Positions 48,253 to 59,475 of a DNA stretch of 64,000 nt are shown here, one piece after another (positions within the stretch are counted from its first letter, which is position 1; every line of letters starts with the position of its first letter). The DNA is from Symbiodinium natans (lineage: Eukaryota > Sar > Dinophyceae > Suessiales > Symbiodiniaceae), in assembly GCA_905221605.1 (NCBI GenBank), contig CAJNDS010002138.1, positions 444,999 through 508,998 of the forward strand, in the 5' to 3' direction. The notes under the pieces are model-generated. The model made no database searches and had not been told where the DNA came from. It worked only from the letters and a program-made list of their open reading frames with translations. Both the position numbers and the translations under genes were made by a program.

Positions 48253-48545
48253 GTTTAGGGTTTAGGGTTCAGGGTTTAGGGTTTAGGGTTTAGGGTTTAG
48301 GGTTTAGGGTTTAGGGTTTAGGGTTTAGGGTTTAGGGTTTAGGGTTTATAAAGGTAAGGGTTAAGGGTGTAGGGCTTAGGGTGTAAGGGTTAATGGTTAA
48401 GGGTTTAGGGTGGCAGGAGTTAGGGATTAGGCTTAAGCGTTTAGGGTGTAGGGTGAAGGGTTTCGGGTTCAGGGTTTAGGGTTCAGGGTTTAGGCTGGAA
48501 GGGTTTAGGGTGGAAGGATTTAGGGTGGAAGGGTTCTGGGTTTTG
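48253..48545 (+). repeat. TTTAGGG tract and degenerate continuation
   Basis: Perfect units to 48,347, then degenerate TTTAGGGTGGAAGG-type units to about 48,545. Confidence 0.9.
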
Positions 48546-49029
48546 GGTGGAAGGGCGTGGGGTTACGAGGCTAGGCTTTATGGGTTTGGGCCACTACAAT
48601 GCGAGTGCCAATAGCATTCAAGTTCATAACCACAGGTATATGAATGACCATGAAAGCCACCATAGTAATGCTGGCAAGAAGAACAGGCAAACCCTTAACC
48701 CTTAACCCTAAACCCTTAACCTGTCAAGGCTCAGGAGGTAGACCCACGCACCAGCACACGTTTACTGCTAAACCCTAAACCCTAAGCCCTAAGCCCTAAA
48801 CCCTAAACCCTAAACCCAACTCTGCATCCCGGGTTCTGTGGTCTTCGAGGATGGGAATTCGGAATGACATCGGCTCATCTGTGAGCATCCACTACGAGGA
48901 AAACTATACAACCTGCTTCACCGCAAGGTTTAGGGCTTAGGGTTTAGGGTCTAGGGTTTACGGTTTAGGGTTTGGGGTTTGGGGTTTAGGGTTTGGGGTG
49001 TAGGGACCCTAAACCCTAGACCCTAAACC

Positions 49030-49150
49030 CTAAACTTCTGGGGTTGTGTCTTCGTTTGCCGCACGGCAGCGCTTTCCCGCCGCTTGGGTATTGGTGGCCA
49101 TTAGCTCTTACGTGCAGACACACCCGGAGGCTAAGCTGCAGGTAGTCGTT
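49030..49150. other. Coding-like island, strand undecided
   Basis: Plus frame FAARQRFPAAWVLVAISSYV then QTHPEAKLQ before CAG|GTAGTC. The minus strand is also open. CCCTAAA on the left and TTTAGGG on the right. Confidence 0.35.
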
Positions 49151-49199
49151 TAGGGTTTAGGGTTTAGGGTTTAGGATTTAGGGATTCTGACCTGACGGG

Positions 49200-49550
49200 G
49201 TGCTGATAATTGGTTGCATCATGTATGCAGGGAGTTTGCCCCTGTGACACCTGGTAGACTTCCTTGCTCCGCATGCCTCAGAGCCCGACAAACTATTCGT
49301 GTTTACAAGAAAACTCTTACCACACTCAAGAAAGGCATTTCAAGATTACATGCAATACCTTTTCTTCATCGTGACCTGACAAGCATAGAAGGAGCGTGCT
49401 CTTGTGGGCTTCAACAATTTTTGCATGACCTGAGCAAACTAGGTTTTGAGCATACTGCGTTGCCGGATCAGAGCGGTTGGGCAAGCAGGGTGCCTTTGTA
49501 TCTTTGGCAGCACAGGGGCTGCTTCTCTCACAGAAACGGAATACTCTAAA
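49200..49550. other. Unique stretch without recognised gene
   Basis: A plus frame of about 110 codons (VYKKTLTTLKKGISRLHAIP) is open but matches no family I know. Confidence 0.25.
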
Positions 49551-49619
49551 CCCTAAACCACTCAAACCCTGAAGCCTAAACCTCTGAACCCTGAACCCTG
49601 AACCCTAAACCCCAAGCAC

Positions 49620-50110
49620 AGAGCTTCCGGGCACCCCGGCGGCTGGCGAAGACGCTGGGCTCGAGGTGATGGCGTGCGGGGGGGCGGTGTCAGTGCCGGC
49701 GCAGCTGATGCGAGTTGTTGAGTTCTTAAAGTTTGGGGCTTAGGGCTTTGGGTTTAGGGTTTAGGGTTTGGGGTTTGGGATTTAGGGTTTAGGGTTTAGG
49801 GCTTAGGCTTGGGGTTTAGAGCTTTTAGGGTTTCTCCAAACCCTAAACCCTAAACCCTAAACCCAAACAGCCACAGACGGGTTGGAAGGATGCCGTGGAC
49901 CCCAGAGATGGGGTTTTGGCTGATGGCGCCGCTACATGCTGATACACCGACACATGGGGGGGGGGGGGGGGTTTCCGAAAATAGGGGTACGCCCCATTTT
50001 TTGGGGTTTAGGGTTTAGGGTTGAGGGTTTAGGGTTAGGGTTTAGGGTTTAGGGGTTCCTTTCTGAGGGGTTTAGGGTTTAGGGTTTTTGGGGTGTTTGG
50101 GGTACGTAAG
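49620..50110. repeat. Islands and TTTAGGG/CCCTAAA tracts
   Basis: GC-rich island 49,620-49,735 (plus frame GEDAGLEVMACGGAVSVPAQ, minus also open), TTTAGGG 49,745-49,830, CCCTAAA 49,838-49,865, island to 49,945, poly-G at 49,957-49,971, TTTAGGG 50,003-50,110. Confidence 0.7.
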
Positions 50111-50474
50111 GGGTGCCGCTATGTTTGGAAACCCCCATATACATACCTTCGGGGCTTGAGATTTGGGGCTTGCTTTGGGGTTTTAGGCTTTAGGGCACAG
50201 GGTTGCTGATTTGAGGCTGAGGATTCTTTTAGCTTGGAAAGCTCGGACTGTTGGCCCCCTGCCCTGATCCAAAGCAACCTTTGTGCTGAGGTCGGCAGAC
50301 ATGATCCTGTAGATGAAGCATTTCGGCATCGCTTGAAATACTAAGGCGGTAGAAGTTCCTGGGGTTTCGTGCATCTTGCGGCTTGTTCTGCTCCACCACC
50401 CCCCCTCAGCATTAAACCCCAGACCCTAAACCCCAAACCCTAAACCCTAACCCTAAACCCTAAACTCTGAACCC

Positions 50475-50580
50475 CCAAAAGAACACCAAGGGTGCCTTTG
50501 CCAGGGGAGCCTGCGCGGGCGAATCCGAGAGCCACGGCGGCTTCTGGCTTGACGAGGTGCCCGGGGAAGTCCTTGGGTTT
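50475..50580. other. Coding-like island, strand undecided
   Basis: Plus: GAFARGACAGESESHGGFWL. Minus, after CCCAAG|GAC: DFPGHLVKPEAAVALGFARA with a GT donor CCTTG|GTGTTC. The minus version has splice sites and agrees with the neighbours. Confidence 0.4.
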
Positions 50581-50589
50581 GGGATTGTT

Positions 50590-50830
50590 GCCTTAGGGTT
50601 TAGGGTTTAGGGTTTCGGGTTTAGGGTTTAGGGTTTAGGGTTTGGGGCTTAGGGCTTAGGGTTTAGGGTTTAGGGTTTGGGGTTTAGGGTTTAGGACTTT
50701 GGGATCTAGGGTTTAGGACTTTGGGGTTTAGGAGTTTGGGGTTCAGGGTTTGGGGTTTAGGGTTTGGCGCTTTGGGGTTTGGGGTTTGGCGTTTAGGATT
50801 TTGTTCTTGTTTAGGATATGGGGGTAGGGC
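50590..50830 (+). repeat. TTTAGGG/TTTGGGG tract
   Basis: About 25 varied units. Confidence 0.9.
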
Positions 50831-51499
50831 TGCAACCTAAACCTCTGGCTTAGTGTTTTTTAGGACTTGGGGTGGGGCTGTACCCTAAACCAAGGCTTGC
50901 AGGCCAAACGAACACCCTCGCTCACTCTGGTGCACATCGTTGCTTTCCTGCTCGCGGGTACCTCCGTGTTGCCAGTGCATGCGAATGACTAGCGCATCCA
51001 TGCCCACAGGATGATTAGGTCCATGTAGAGCAACCATGCCCACACTATGACTAGGTCCACGCTACCAACAAGCAGCACGTACATGACGCCCCAGGGCACC
51101 ATGGGATCAAGACGACAGATGGGAAGCAGCCGACTTGGTCATGAGATGGCACTTGGAGTCCACATAGGATGTAGAATTTAGGGTTTAGAGTTTAGGGTTT
51201 AGGGTTTAGGGTCCACATAGTTGCCCCCCAGTATGTGGTCACAGAATCGTGACCAGATTGGGCTTCCTGGATTCGGCTGCGGGGTTTTGTCGCACACGAT
51301 GTGATTTACCTGCGCCTGCCTTGGTTTCCTGCGCTGCATTGGCCTCGTCGTCCACGTGCTTCGGGGGTGGTCATTTTTTGCGCCCGCGTGCCTAAACGCA
51401 GGGTTAAAGATTTTAGGAGGTTTTGCTTTGGCTCTGGGCCAAGGGCCACATGCTGGTCATTGTGGGAGCTGCGAAGTAGGAGCCCGCGCTGTAACCGGC

Positions 51500-51714
51500 G
51501 ACCTAGTTATACTCTGTTTGTTCAGAACCTGAGCAAAGGCAAAGAGAGCTTCCCAACTCGGCCGCATCCGAGCATCTATCTCCTCACCGCGCTCCAGCTG
51601 GTCCAGCAAGGCGACGGTAACCTTTGCAGCTCTGAGCTCGAGATTTGTGGAGGAAGGCATCTCACACCTCTGGACTGCCATCGCTCCATGAGGAGCGTGA
51701 CTTATGGTGAGCAC
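51500..51714 (-). CDS. Probable exon, unknown protein
   Basis: The minus frame contains SSTNLELRAAKVTVALLDQL and ERGEEIDARMRPSWEALFAF, strongly protein-like and helical. The opposite frame is much less so. No family recognised. Confidence 0.5.
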
Positions 51715-52118
51715 GTCTTGTGCCCATCCTTAAAACCCTCAACTCCCTAAACCCTGAACCTTCCAAACCGAAATTTCTGCTATTCTTTCATCATGTGGGG
51801 GTGGGGTACGACTGCCATCAGCTGGGAAGCCGTTTGCTCGTCCAGGGCCCGGTTCTCAGCATCCAGGAGCACCTGAGCACTTCTCTCAGACATCCAAAAA
51901 TGCTCGGTTCATGACTTTCTTGTTCTTTGTTGGGGAAGTTTGTATCTCTAAGTGTGGGCCCTTTTGACGTATCCGTTATGTAGGATGTACCTGGGAGTTT
52001 AGGGTACCAATACGGGCAGCTGGTAGAAGCGCCTACATGATCCCTTTCATACCGAAGTTTCCGAAAGTTAGGGCTCCTTTGGGATTCACTTTGCAGAGGG
52101 GATTGCTATGGTACGCCT

Positions 52119-52346
52119 TTAGTGTACAACTGATCTATTTTCCGGTGGGACACTCTCATTAGAAATGTGATCAAATTTGTGCCGACTGAGCAAGGCGCAT
52201 ATCAACAATGTCTGCTCACTCTCAACGATTTGCTCCAATTCATCATTAACAGCAAACACAATGTTCGGAATGTTGACGAGTGCTTTCTGAAACTCTCTCA
52301 GGGGCCGGAGTCTCTCCAGGTCTTGCATCTTCAACCCATACACCAA
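52119..52346 (-). CDS. Probable exon, unknown protein (C-terminal?)
   Basis: The minus frame contains MQDLERLRPLREFQKALVNI, PNIVFAVNDELEQIVESEQT and a stop at 52,119. Helical, soluble composition. It could be a last exon. No domain recognised. Confidence 0.5.
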   Translation of the reverse strand: MVYGLKMQDLERLRPLREFQKALVNIPNIVFAVNDELEQIVESEQTLLICALLSRHKFDHISNESVPPENRSVVH

Positions 52347-52454
52347 GGAGATTAACTAATCAGAGCTTGTAGAATCTAGGTGCAGTCTAGGCCCGGGGAA
52401 GCTTGTAGAAGAGGCCCGGGGTCGGTCCAGGGTCCATGGTTTAGCGTTCAGGGT

Positions 52455-52550
52455 GTATGTCCTCCAGGGCCATTTGCACGCGGAGGCACCGCCAGACCCG
52501 CCGCAAGGCGCAGGGAGCCCTCGCGGAGCACCCGCCGCCGCGTGGCCTGG
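52455..52550 (-). CDS. Possible exon
   Basis: After CCCAG|GCC the frame reads ATRRRVLREGSLRLAAGLAV. Supported only by composition and AG|G. Confidence 0.35.
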
Positions 52551-53320
52551 GAAAACCAACAAAGTGCCCCCCGAAGGCCTCACCCGCAGCCTATGGAACG
52601 CAAACCTCTTGAACCGAGTTCAGGCTTGGGGGTAGGGCCAAAACCTATATAAACCCTATCGGAACGAAGCCTGCCAAAGCAAGTTCATGCAAAATTGTGC
52701 AGGCTTTGGGGGTTTCTTCCCTGGGACACCAGCTTACGGTTTAGGTCGACAAGATATCGGGATAGGGCGCAGACATCCGAAACCAATTGCTTGTTCCGCC
52801 GAAACCCAAACTACACCCAAGACCTACATGTCCAAAGCTCTAAACCTGAGATCTGCCTCAACCCTAATGCCTGAACTCTAAGCACCCCTTCAATCCGACC
52901 AGCTACCTAAACCCGACCCGAACCCTGAACCCCAAAGGCAGCCCGCCTTCTGGTGCGTGTAAAGCACTGGAAGCCGGTCCACACGCAACTCCCAGGTGAA
53001 CCTGACAACTTTCAGATGCTCCTCAAGATGTCAGGCTTCATGCGAAGGCATCAGTGTCGGACAAAAGTTTGATCAAGTCGCTAACCTCTTCAACTTATGG
53101 AACACAAACATCCAAACCCGAACCACCGAAGCCCAAACCTGTCACTAATTTGTCCCAAGGTTTTTGTACGACGAACCGACGGTCAACCGCCAAAACCTCA
53201 GAACCAACAGTGTCGATGCCGTCCATGCAGCCGTCGACCCCATTCGAGCTGCACGTCCATATGCCACATGCCACATGACCACCGTGCCCGAAACCGCGCA
53301 GTCAATCAACCGAGAACTAC

Positions 53321-53916
53321 CTAGCCGTCAACGTACATGTCACATGTCAGACTGGGAAGCATAGAAACTCCACACCTCCAAACCAATAGCCCTGCCCAAG
53401 GTGTCCCAAACCCCTTTGTGCTGGCTGGCGGCCTGGCAACTGGCATGGCGAGCACATGAACTCCACACGTGCCCCGAGCAAGCAGTCTTAGTGCGTTAAG
53501 CGTTCGGGAATTTGAAGGGGCTTTGTGAGGTCCAAGGGGACGGAAGCCTAGAATTTCATCTTTGGAAACGACGAACAAGGTATGGGGGGGAATAACTTGC
53601 ACCTCCGCCCATGTGGCGACAGAGCAGTATGGCTTCAGAAAGGCATTGGCACAGACCAGGGAAACCGAGAGCGGCAAGAATGTATGCAGAATGCAGCCAG
53701 CACCCCAATAATGCTAAAACTCGGTTGCCACAGACAATACAAGACTCCAAAGACTACAAGTTTCAACAGGTTTTGCCTCTTTTCAGACCTCTGCTGCACA
53801 GGCACCTGCAGCATGGGCCATACATTTGGGGCCACAGAGCAGGATGCCAAGCTTTTGAAGAGCGCCTCTGTTGTCTGGTCCGATCTCAGGATCCCGTCTA
53901 GCTCAAACACGTGCAC
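53321..53916 (-). CDS. Candidate coding segments, unknown protein
   Basis: Two overlapping minus frames look real in turn: 53,916-53,770 (FELDGILRSDQTTEALFKSL, then QQRSEKRQNLLKLVV) and 53,677-53,470 (LKPYCSVATWAEVQVIPPHT, then EILGFRPLGPHKAP). A short intron or frameshift must lie between them (about 53,680-53,760). Confidence 0.4.
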
Positions 53917-54283
53917 TTAAGACTGTGCGATGACACCCGACGCGACGCGCTCCAGCTCTATCCCACAAGTCACTGGCGTCAGAGGCTAGGACCCCATGAA
54001 GGACAAGAATCTCTTGAAGAGTCAGCTCCGCCGCTTGCTGCGACGGTCCGGAACACATTTCCATTTGCTCTATGAACCCAAGCACTCTGCGGCTGAGGAC
54101 TTCGCTGCGAGGCGCAACTCCGAGGATGTGGACTGCGAACCTGACGGCACTGGCAAATTTTTATTTTTGTTTTAAAGCGGACGCCCCTTTACCACATCAG
54201 CAGCACAGTGGGCACCACGAACAAGAACCAAGACAACACAACGCAACGGCAAAAGCAACCTAGCGGTGAAACATTCCCCTCTC

Positions 54284-54957
54284 TCAGAGCACGATGAAGT
54301 CGATGTAGACCCGTAGTTGCACTCTTGCATCATGCTGCATAAGGGAAGGCCGCAAAATGCGGGCGCATAGCCAGAAAACAAAACCACCATCCATTTCTCG
54401 AAAAGCTCCACATATGGAGAACATTGCCACGACCGGCACACGTTGTATGCGCCAACGGAAACGGTACCCGTCTACTGCCACGCACGTGCCTTGCCATTCG
54501 CCGCATCCAAGTGAGAGTGCCTCCATGCAGAGGACGCAGAAACATTTAGGGGCGAGGTGCCGGACGGCACCTCCCCTTGCGGGGAGGTGTCCTCTATCTC
54601 CGTAAGCTCCAGCAACATATAGTTCCTCCAATGAGGGCTACGGACGGACGGTATTCTGAACGGGACGCACAGGTGCACTTCCCGCACCGAAGCTATGAAG
54701 CTCCGAGAAGCGCCAGTCACGAACCTGCACCTCAGTCTCGTCTCATTGGTATCTTCTTCCGAGGAACAGCTGCGCATATCCATAGGCCGCACCCCCTCTC
54801 CTACTGCAGAGGACTCTGCAGTGGATTTGGTCAACAAGCAATCCAGCGGCGGGATTTGGCGAAAAGAAACATTGGCATCCGGCCATTCCAAGTTAAAAGC
54901 CGCCCAGAAATGCTCAATATCATGGTTTGCGACAGCGGCCGCGAGTGCACGCCGCAC
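54284..54957 (-). CDS. Candidate coding segments, unknown protein
   Basis: 54,957-54,560 reads HDIEHFWAAFNLEWPDANVS and later SPHWRNYMLLELTEIEDTSP. A second frame, 54,560-54,284, reads CVLCMEALSLGCGEWQGTCV and ends RVYIDFIVL-stop. The frame changes near a hairpin (ACCTCCCCGCAAGGGGAGGT, about 54,570-54,590), so either a tiny intron or an indel lies there. No family recognised. Confidence 0.45.
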
Positions 54958-55886
54958 CGCATCCAGGAAGTTGAGCGGTTGGTCCGCAGGGTTGAGCTGT
55001 TGATACTGTCTGTGCCCGAGAGCTTGACGCGCGTTTCATCCTAACAAAGGCGTTGATTTTCGGGCGCTGGGCTAATCTGGCAGATTCCAAATTATTGAAC
55101 TGCGCCATTTTCGCCCAGTGGTGCAGTCGGGAGGAAGGTACTTGGCCTTGCACCTCGGGCAACCCTTGCGCATTGCGCTTGAAAACTGTCTCCGGGCGTG
55201 TGGGGCGCAGATATGCTCTGCCTGCTAACAGTGCCACCGCGGCAGCTGGTGGCACATTCACTTGAAGGTCCGTGATTTTGCCTTGTCTATCCTGGGCATC
55301 TTGTCACTATCCGGGGAGCCAAGAACTACCGGCAAGCATCCAGCTCTCGTGGGAGGAGCGTGTTGATGCGCATTGAAGGCAAGGAGCAACCCTCCAAGCC
55401 AATAGTCCGGATCTCCGTAACACGCCATGGCCGGAACTTGGCTGTTTGGACTCCTTGGATATCTCCGACAGCGAAGAAAAGATCTGCGATGTACTGTGCA
55501 GTTGTCAGGAAGCCATAACCAATTATGGACTCCTGCAGGCAATCCAGCGAAATTTGCGGCGCCTCGCTGCCCAAGAGTTTGGGCAGGTCCAAGAACTCTA
55601 GCGTCCTCGCAATCTTCAAGCACATGGGCAGGATTGGGTCGTAGATTTGCAGGTAAGAAGCAGGGAATGTGTTGGGGAGGTAAAGCAGCTGACTTGCTAC
55701 CTGCAGGAGGTGTTCCGGATCAGCGAGCGGTCCAGGCAATTCCTGCAGCAATGTTTCATACGCACGATAAGCTTGCAGCTGTTGCTCGTGAGTGGTTAAA
55801 TGGGAGGAGTCTTTTAACGCCATGTAAGGCCTGGGTTTGAGTGTTTGTCCAGCAGGTAGCCCCGCGTCAAGCGCACGCCATAGCAA
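54920..55886 (-). CDS. Candidate coding segments, unknown helical protein
   Basis: 55,886-55,326 is open for 186 codons with helical text (HEQQLQAYRAYETLLQELPG, QVASQLLYLPNTFPASYLQI). Downstream, 55,261-55,050 in another frame reads VNVPPAAAVALLAGRAYLRP. One or two introns are needed to join them. Confidence 0.5.
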
Positions 55887-55947
55887 GGCGCAGGCGGAGC
55901 TGTATGTTTGATCTCCTCCCTCCTCAGGCGAATTAAGAGGTGGAGCC

Positions 55948-57651
55948 TTAGGCCTCTCCGGTGGCTGGACTCCCTACCCAGGTGTAGCACTTCTTGGCTT
56001 TGCCTTCGGCGGGGCGTCCTACATGGGCTCCTGGACGCTTCTCTATGGGCGAGCTTTTCGCTGTTTCACGTTCCACCCTTCTAGCAAGGACTGCAGGCCT
56101 GACTCCAGCAGGTATTTGTGGACCTAACGATGTTATGGTGCCATTGCTGGCGCTCGCGGCAGTGTTTACCCCTGGCGCGCGTTGTAGACAGCTCACCACA
56201 GAAGAGCGCGCCGCGACCCCTGCCATCAGCTTCCCCACCTCGGGGCCCCGGACAACATCCGCGGGCTCGTCATCAATGGCTGTTTCTGCTATCTTTTCCC
56301 GGTTCGGACAGGTTGCAGATAGAGGCCTTGCGGCACGGTTTGGATGGCAGCTTTATGCTCAAAAGGGGTGTCCGTGAAGACTTCCTTGCCCTTGGCAGGA
56401 GGGGACAAGAGCTTCGCGTCCTCCAAGGAGATGCGCAAGGTATTGCGCTGCGCCATCGCCTTCCTTTGCCGACTGGAATGGCACGCAGTAGACGGCGTGT
56501 GGCAGTGGCTCCAGCCTGATACCCCTTGCTTGCAGTTGTGATATCGTCCCGCGCATATTGTCAGATCGGAAAAAAGGCTCATTGCCTTGGCTCACATGCC
56601 ACAAGTCCCGAAACAGAACCTCCCTCCCCTGGTGCTGTGTGGCCTTAATCGTTAAGGGGCGGCTTATCGAAAAGCGAGACTCCCACTTTCCTCTTCGGGA
56701 GGACTATGTCGGCACACAACCTTTCGTTCTCGAAAAGCCTGTTTATGCGGAACTTTGGCAACCCTGGGGCCCTGGGCTGTCGATGCTCCACAGGCTGGCT
56801 TTAGTTCTCACATACTCCTGCCCGTCGATGTACCCTTGTGTGGCACAGGCAGCCATCTGAAAGCAAGCCCCCAATCCGTCTCCATAAGCAGGAGCCAGAA
56901 TGACTAGTGGCCCCAATTCTCTGGTGAGTGAAGACGTTGCCCTAGCAAACCCCGCCTCACTGTGGTATAGAAAGCCCGACGCTTTGCATGTGACAAAGAC
57001 GCTAACGCCAAACGGAGGGCACCCAAGTTGGCCACCAAGAATCTTTTGAACTCCATCATGTCCCATGATTGCGGATTCCCCGTAAGGGGGAAATTCGCAA
57101 GGCTTGGCAGGCCTCCATGGGATTATACCAGGCCCTCCAGCTCAGCTACGGTTTGACTAGAGCGCAGGTGTTCCTTGATTTGAAGCACCACTTTGGAGTA
57201 CTGGGACACAAAGCCAACCTGGGACTTGACAAAGGTGAGCGTTATATCCGTTGAGAGCCAGCTCAGAAATCGCATTGAGGCCACACGCTTTCTTTGCGAG
57301 AAGCTCTGTTACAAAGTGGCGGTTGGGGCGGGAAGTCAGCACCAAAGTAAGGTCCAGGAGGAAGCCCGGCAGCCACGGTTGCCGCACGGTTTCAATGGAC
57401 CGTCCTCTATAGGGACTGCAAGAGCCGCATGTCTGCGCTCACGGGGGAGAACAGCGCATCCCATAGTGGGGTGGACGCACCGCAGCACCTGCAACTGTGT
57501 GACACCGGGCAGTGCAGCTAAAGATGCCAGGCACCATGCTCACCTTCTGCCCGTGAAGGCTCACCAACACCGCAGCTCCCTTGCCAGAAACTCTGCCCTC
57601 CCTCAGACACCCCACTGAGGTCGGGACCAGAAGGCTTTTTGGGGCCGACAC
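55948..57651 (-). CDS. Candidate coding segments, unknown protein
   Basis: A run of minus frames, each protein-like for 40-90 codons: 57,651-57,540 (GKGAAVLVSLHGQKVSMVPG), 57,380-57,200 (PNRHFVTELLAKKACGLNAI), 57,066-56,800 (GVSVFVTCKASGFLYHSEAG), 56,604-56,320 (MRGTISQLQARGIRLEPLPH, then SLEDAKLLSPPAKGKE), and 56,238-55,990. Frames alternate, which fits several short introns or a decaying gene. No motif identified. Confidence 0.4.
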
Positions 57652-57764
57652 AGTGGAGCAACGAGACGGGCCAAGGGTTGGTGCCGGGCTTTACTGCCAC
57701 TGCCCGCACGAGTGTAGGTGTGGACCCCAGGGTTATAATCTTCAGTCATCCAGACAGGTGGAAT

Positions 57765-57909
57765 TTTGATAATTTTAAAAACAAAAGTGGGGAAAAAGGC
57801 AAAAAAAAGGTAAATCAAAAAAAAGAGGCAAAGGTAAAAAAAGGTAGAAAAAAGATAGAACAGAGGTGCCAGAAAGGGAACTACTTTGTGAAGTCAAATC
57901 AAAGATATT
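57765..57909 (+). repeat. A-rich stretch before the satellite
   Basis: Repeated AAAAAGG/TAAAAAAGG blocks. No gene. Confidence 0.7.
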
Positions 57910-59475
57910 ACTGTGGAGGTCACTTCGGCTTCCCTACCTTTTTGGGGTTGATTTCTTGCCCTCTTTTTGTCTCTCCAAATCCACACACCTTTCACCACCC
58001 GCATACTTCCACACTTGAACAGCCAGCAGAACCCAGCCGACATACACGCAAACACACGAAGCCACTTTGCACCCACAAAATGACACACACCCACACTCCA
58101 TGACACACACGACTCTCTGACCCACAAAACGTCGAACTACAACACACACACACCCATTTACTTACAATGAAACCCAAGTGAACACACAAAGACACCACTG
58201 CAAGGTGTCACTTCTGAGACTCCATGCCTTACCACCCTTTGCCCACACTGACACTTTCCTTGCACACAAAGCCAAAGACATGCACCCGCAAACCAACCCA
58301 CTTTGCAACCACAAATGCTCACACACACACACACATCCACAACACTCTTGCACATGCACCTCAGAAAACAGCCGAAACCACAACACGCACATTCTCATTC
58401 TCATGAATATCTTTCAGTTCCGATTGCGATTTTTTTCACTGTCTTTCTGGTCAATCGACAGCTTACCAGGCTAACAGCACTCACCAAAACACTTGCTAAA
58501 CGAGCTGTTTGTGTTTTGGTTCTGGGCGGTTTCTCGGAACTCTCTCTCTGAAAGCTTGCGACTTAACCGAGAGATCATCCGGACAAAAAACAAAGAAAAC
58601 ATTGAACAAAAGCAAGAGAAAAATTCTGCTCAGACGGACAAAGGCAATTTGAACTGAAAAAAATCTTGCTGTGTATGAATCTGCTGCTGAATCTAAGAAA
58701 ATTGTCCAAGTTTCACGACTGGATTCCAGTGTTTTCTCGATTTCTTCAAAGTTCAAAAAAAAACATTGAAAAAAAACATATCACACTGACCTCTCATCAT
58801 GGCCAGCCTCGATTTTCCTTTCATTCGACTTTTTTTGACAAAGCTTTGACTGGGTTCTCTTGTCTTTGATTTTCCAAAATGGCCAAACAGAAATTCAAGG
58901 ACAGAAACTCTGCCTTTCTGGCTGGGGTGCCCTCAATTCTTTGTCTTTCGTTTTGGTTGCGTGTTGCAATTCTTCCCTGGATTCAGCACCATTCAACGAA
59001 TTTTCAAAATTTCTAAAGTCTCCGAAAAATGTTGAAAAACCCTCAAAATCAACACTTAATCAGTTAAATTTGTTGAATTTACTCTGGTGTTTCGCTCGCT
59101 TCGCTCGCACTTACTCACATTCTGGAAATACACTTTGCAATTTTCAAGTGGTTTGGCTTGGGCGTCGCGCGCAACCTTAACGAATCAACACCACGGTTGA
59201 ACTCGTCTCGTCCTGCAGTTGATTTCTGTCCAAACGGCACTGTCAGAGGCTTTCAAAAACACTTGTTTCAAAGCATTGAACTTTTCCAAGCTGCAGTTTC
59301 CACCGAGCCATTTAAAAAAACATGTTGCATTTTCAAGTGTTCTTGTTGACTCTGCACCCTTCTTTCTCCTCTTCTGCCTTCAGGCCTTGCACCAAAACCT
59401 GGAGAATCTGAAACCCAAGATGAGGGGCAGCAAAATTGATCGAAAAGGTAGGGAAGCTCCAGTGACCTCCACAGT
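57910..59475. mobile_element. Block A, copy 1, with ~33-bp terminal inverted repeats
   Basis: The left end ACTGTGGAGGTCACT..CTTCCCTACCTTTT is mirrored at the right end AAAAGGTAGGGAAG..AGTGACCTCCACAGT; 15 outer bases are perfect and about 3 inner mismatches occur. This is the layout of a non-autonomous DNA transposon. No transposase ORF. The block includes a CA-rich segment at about 58,020-58,400. Confidence 0.6.

Noticed and set aside
58860-58885. Spliced-leader fragment (GCCATTTTGG on the minus strand)
   Set aside because: Only ten bases of the known dinoflagellate leader match; the flanks differ and no donor-containing SL RNA gene structure is present.
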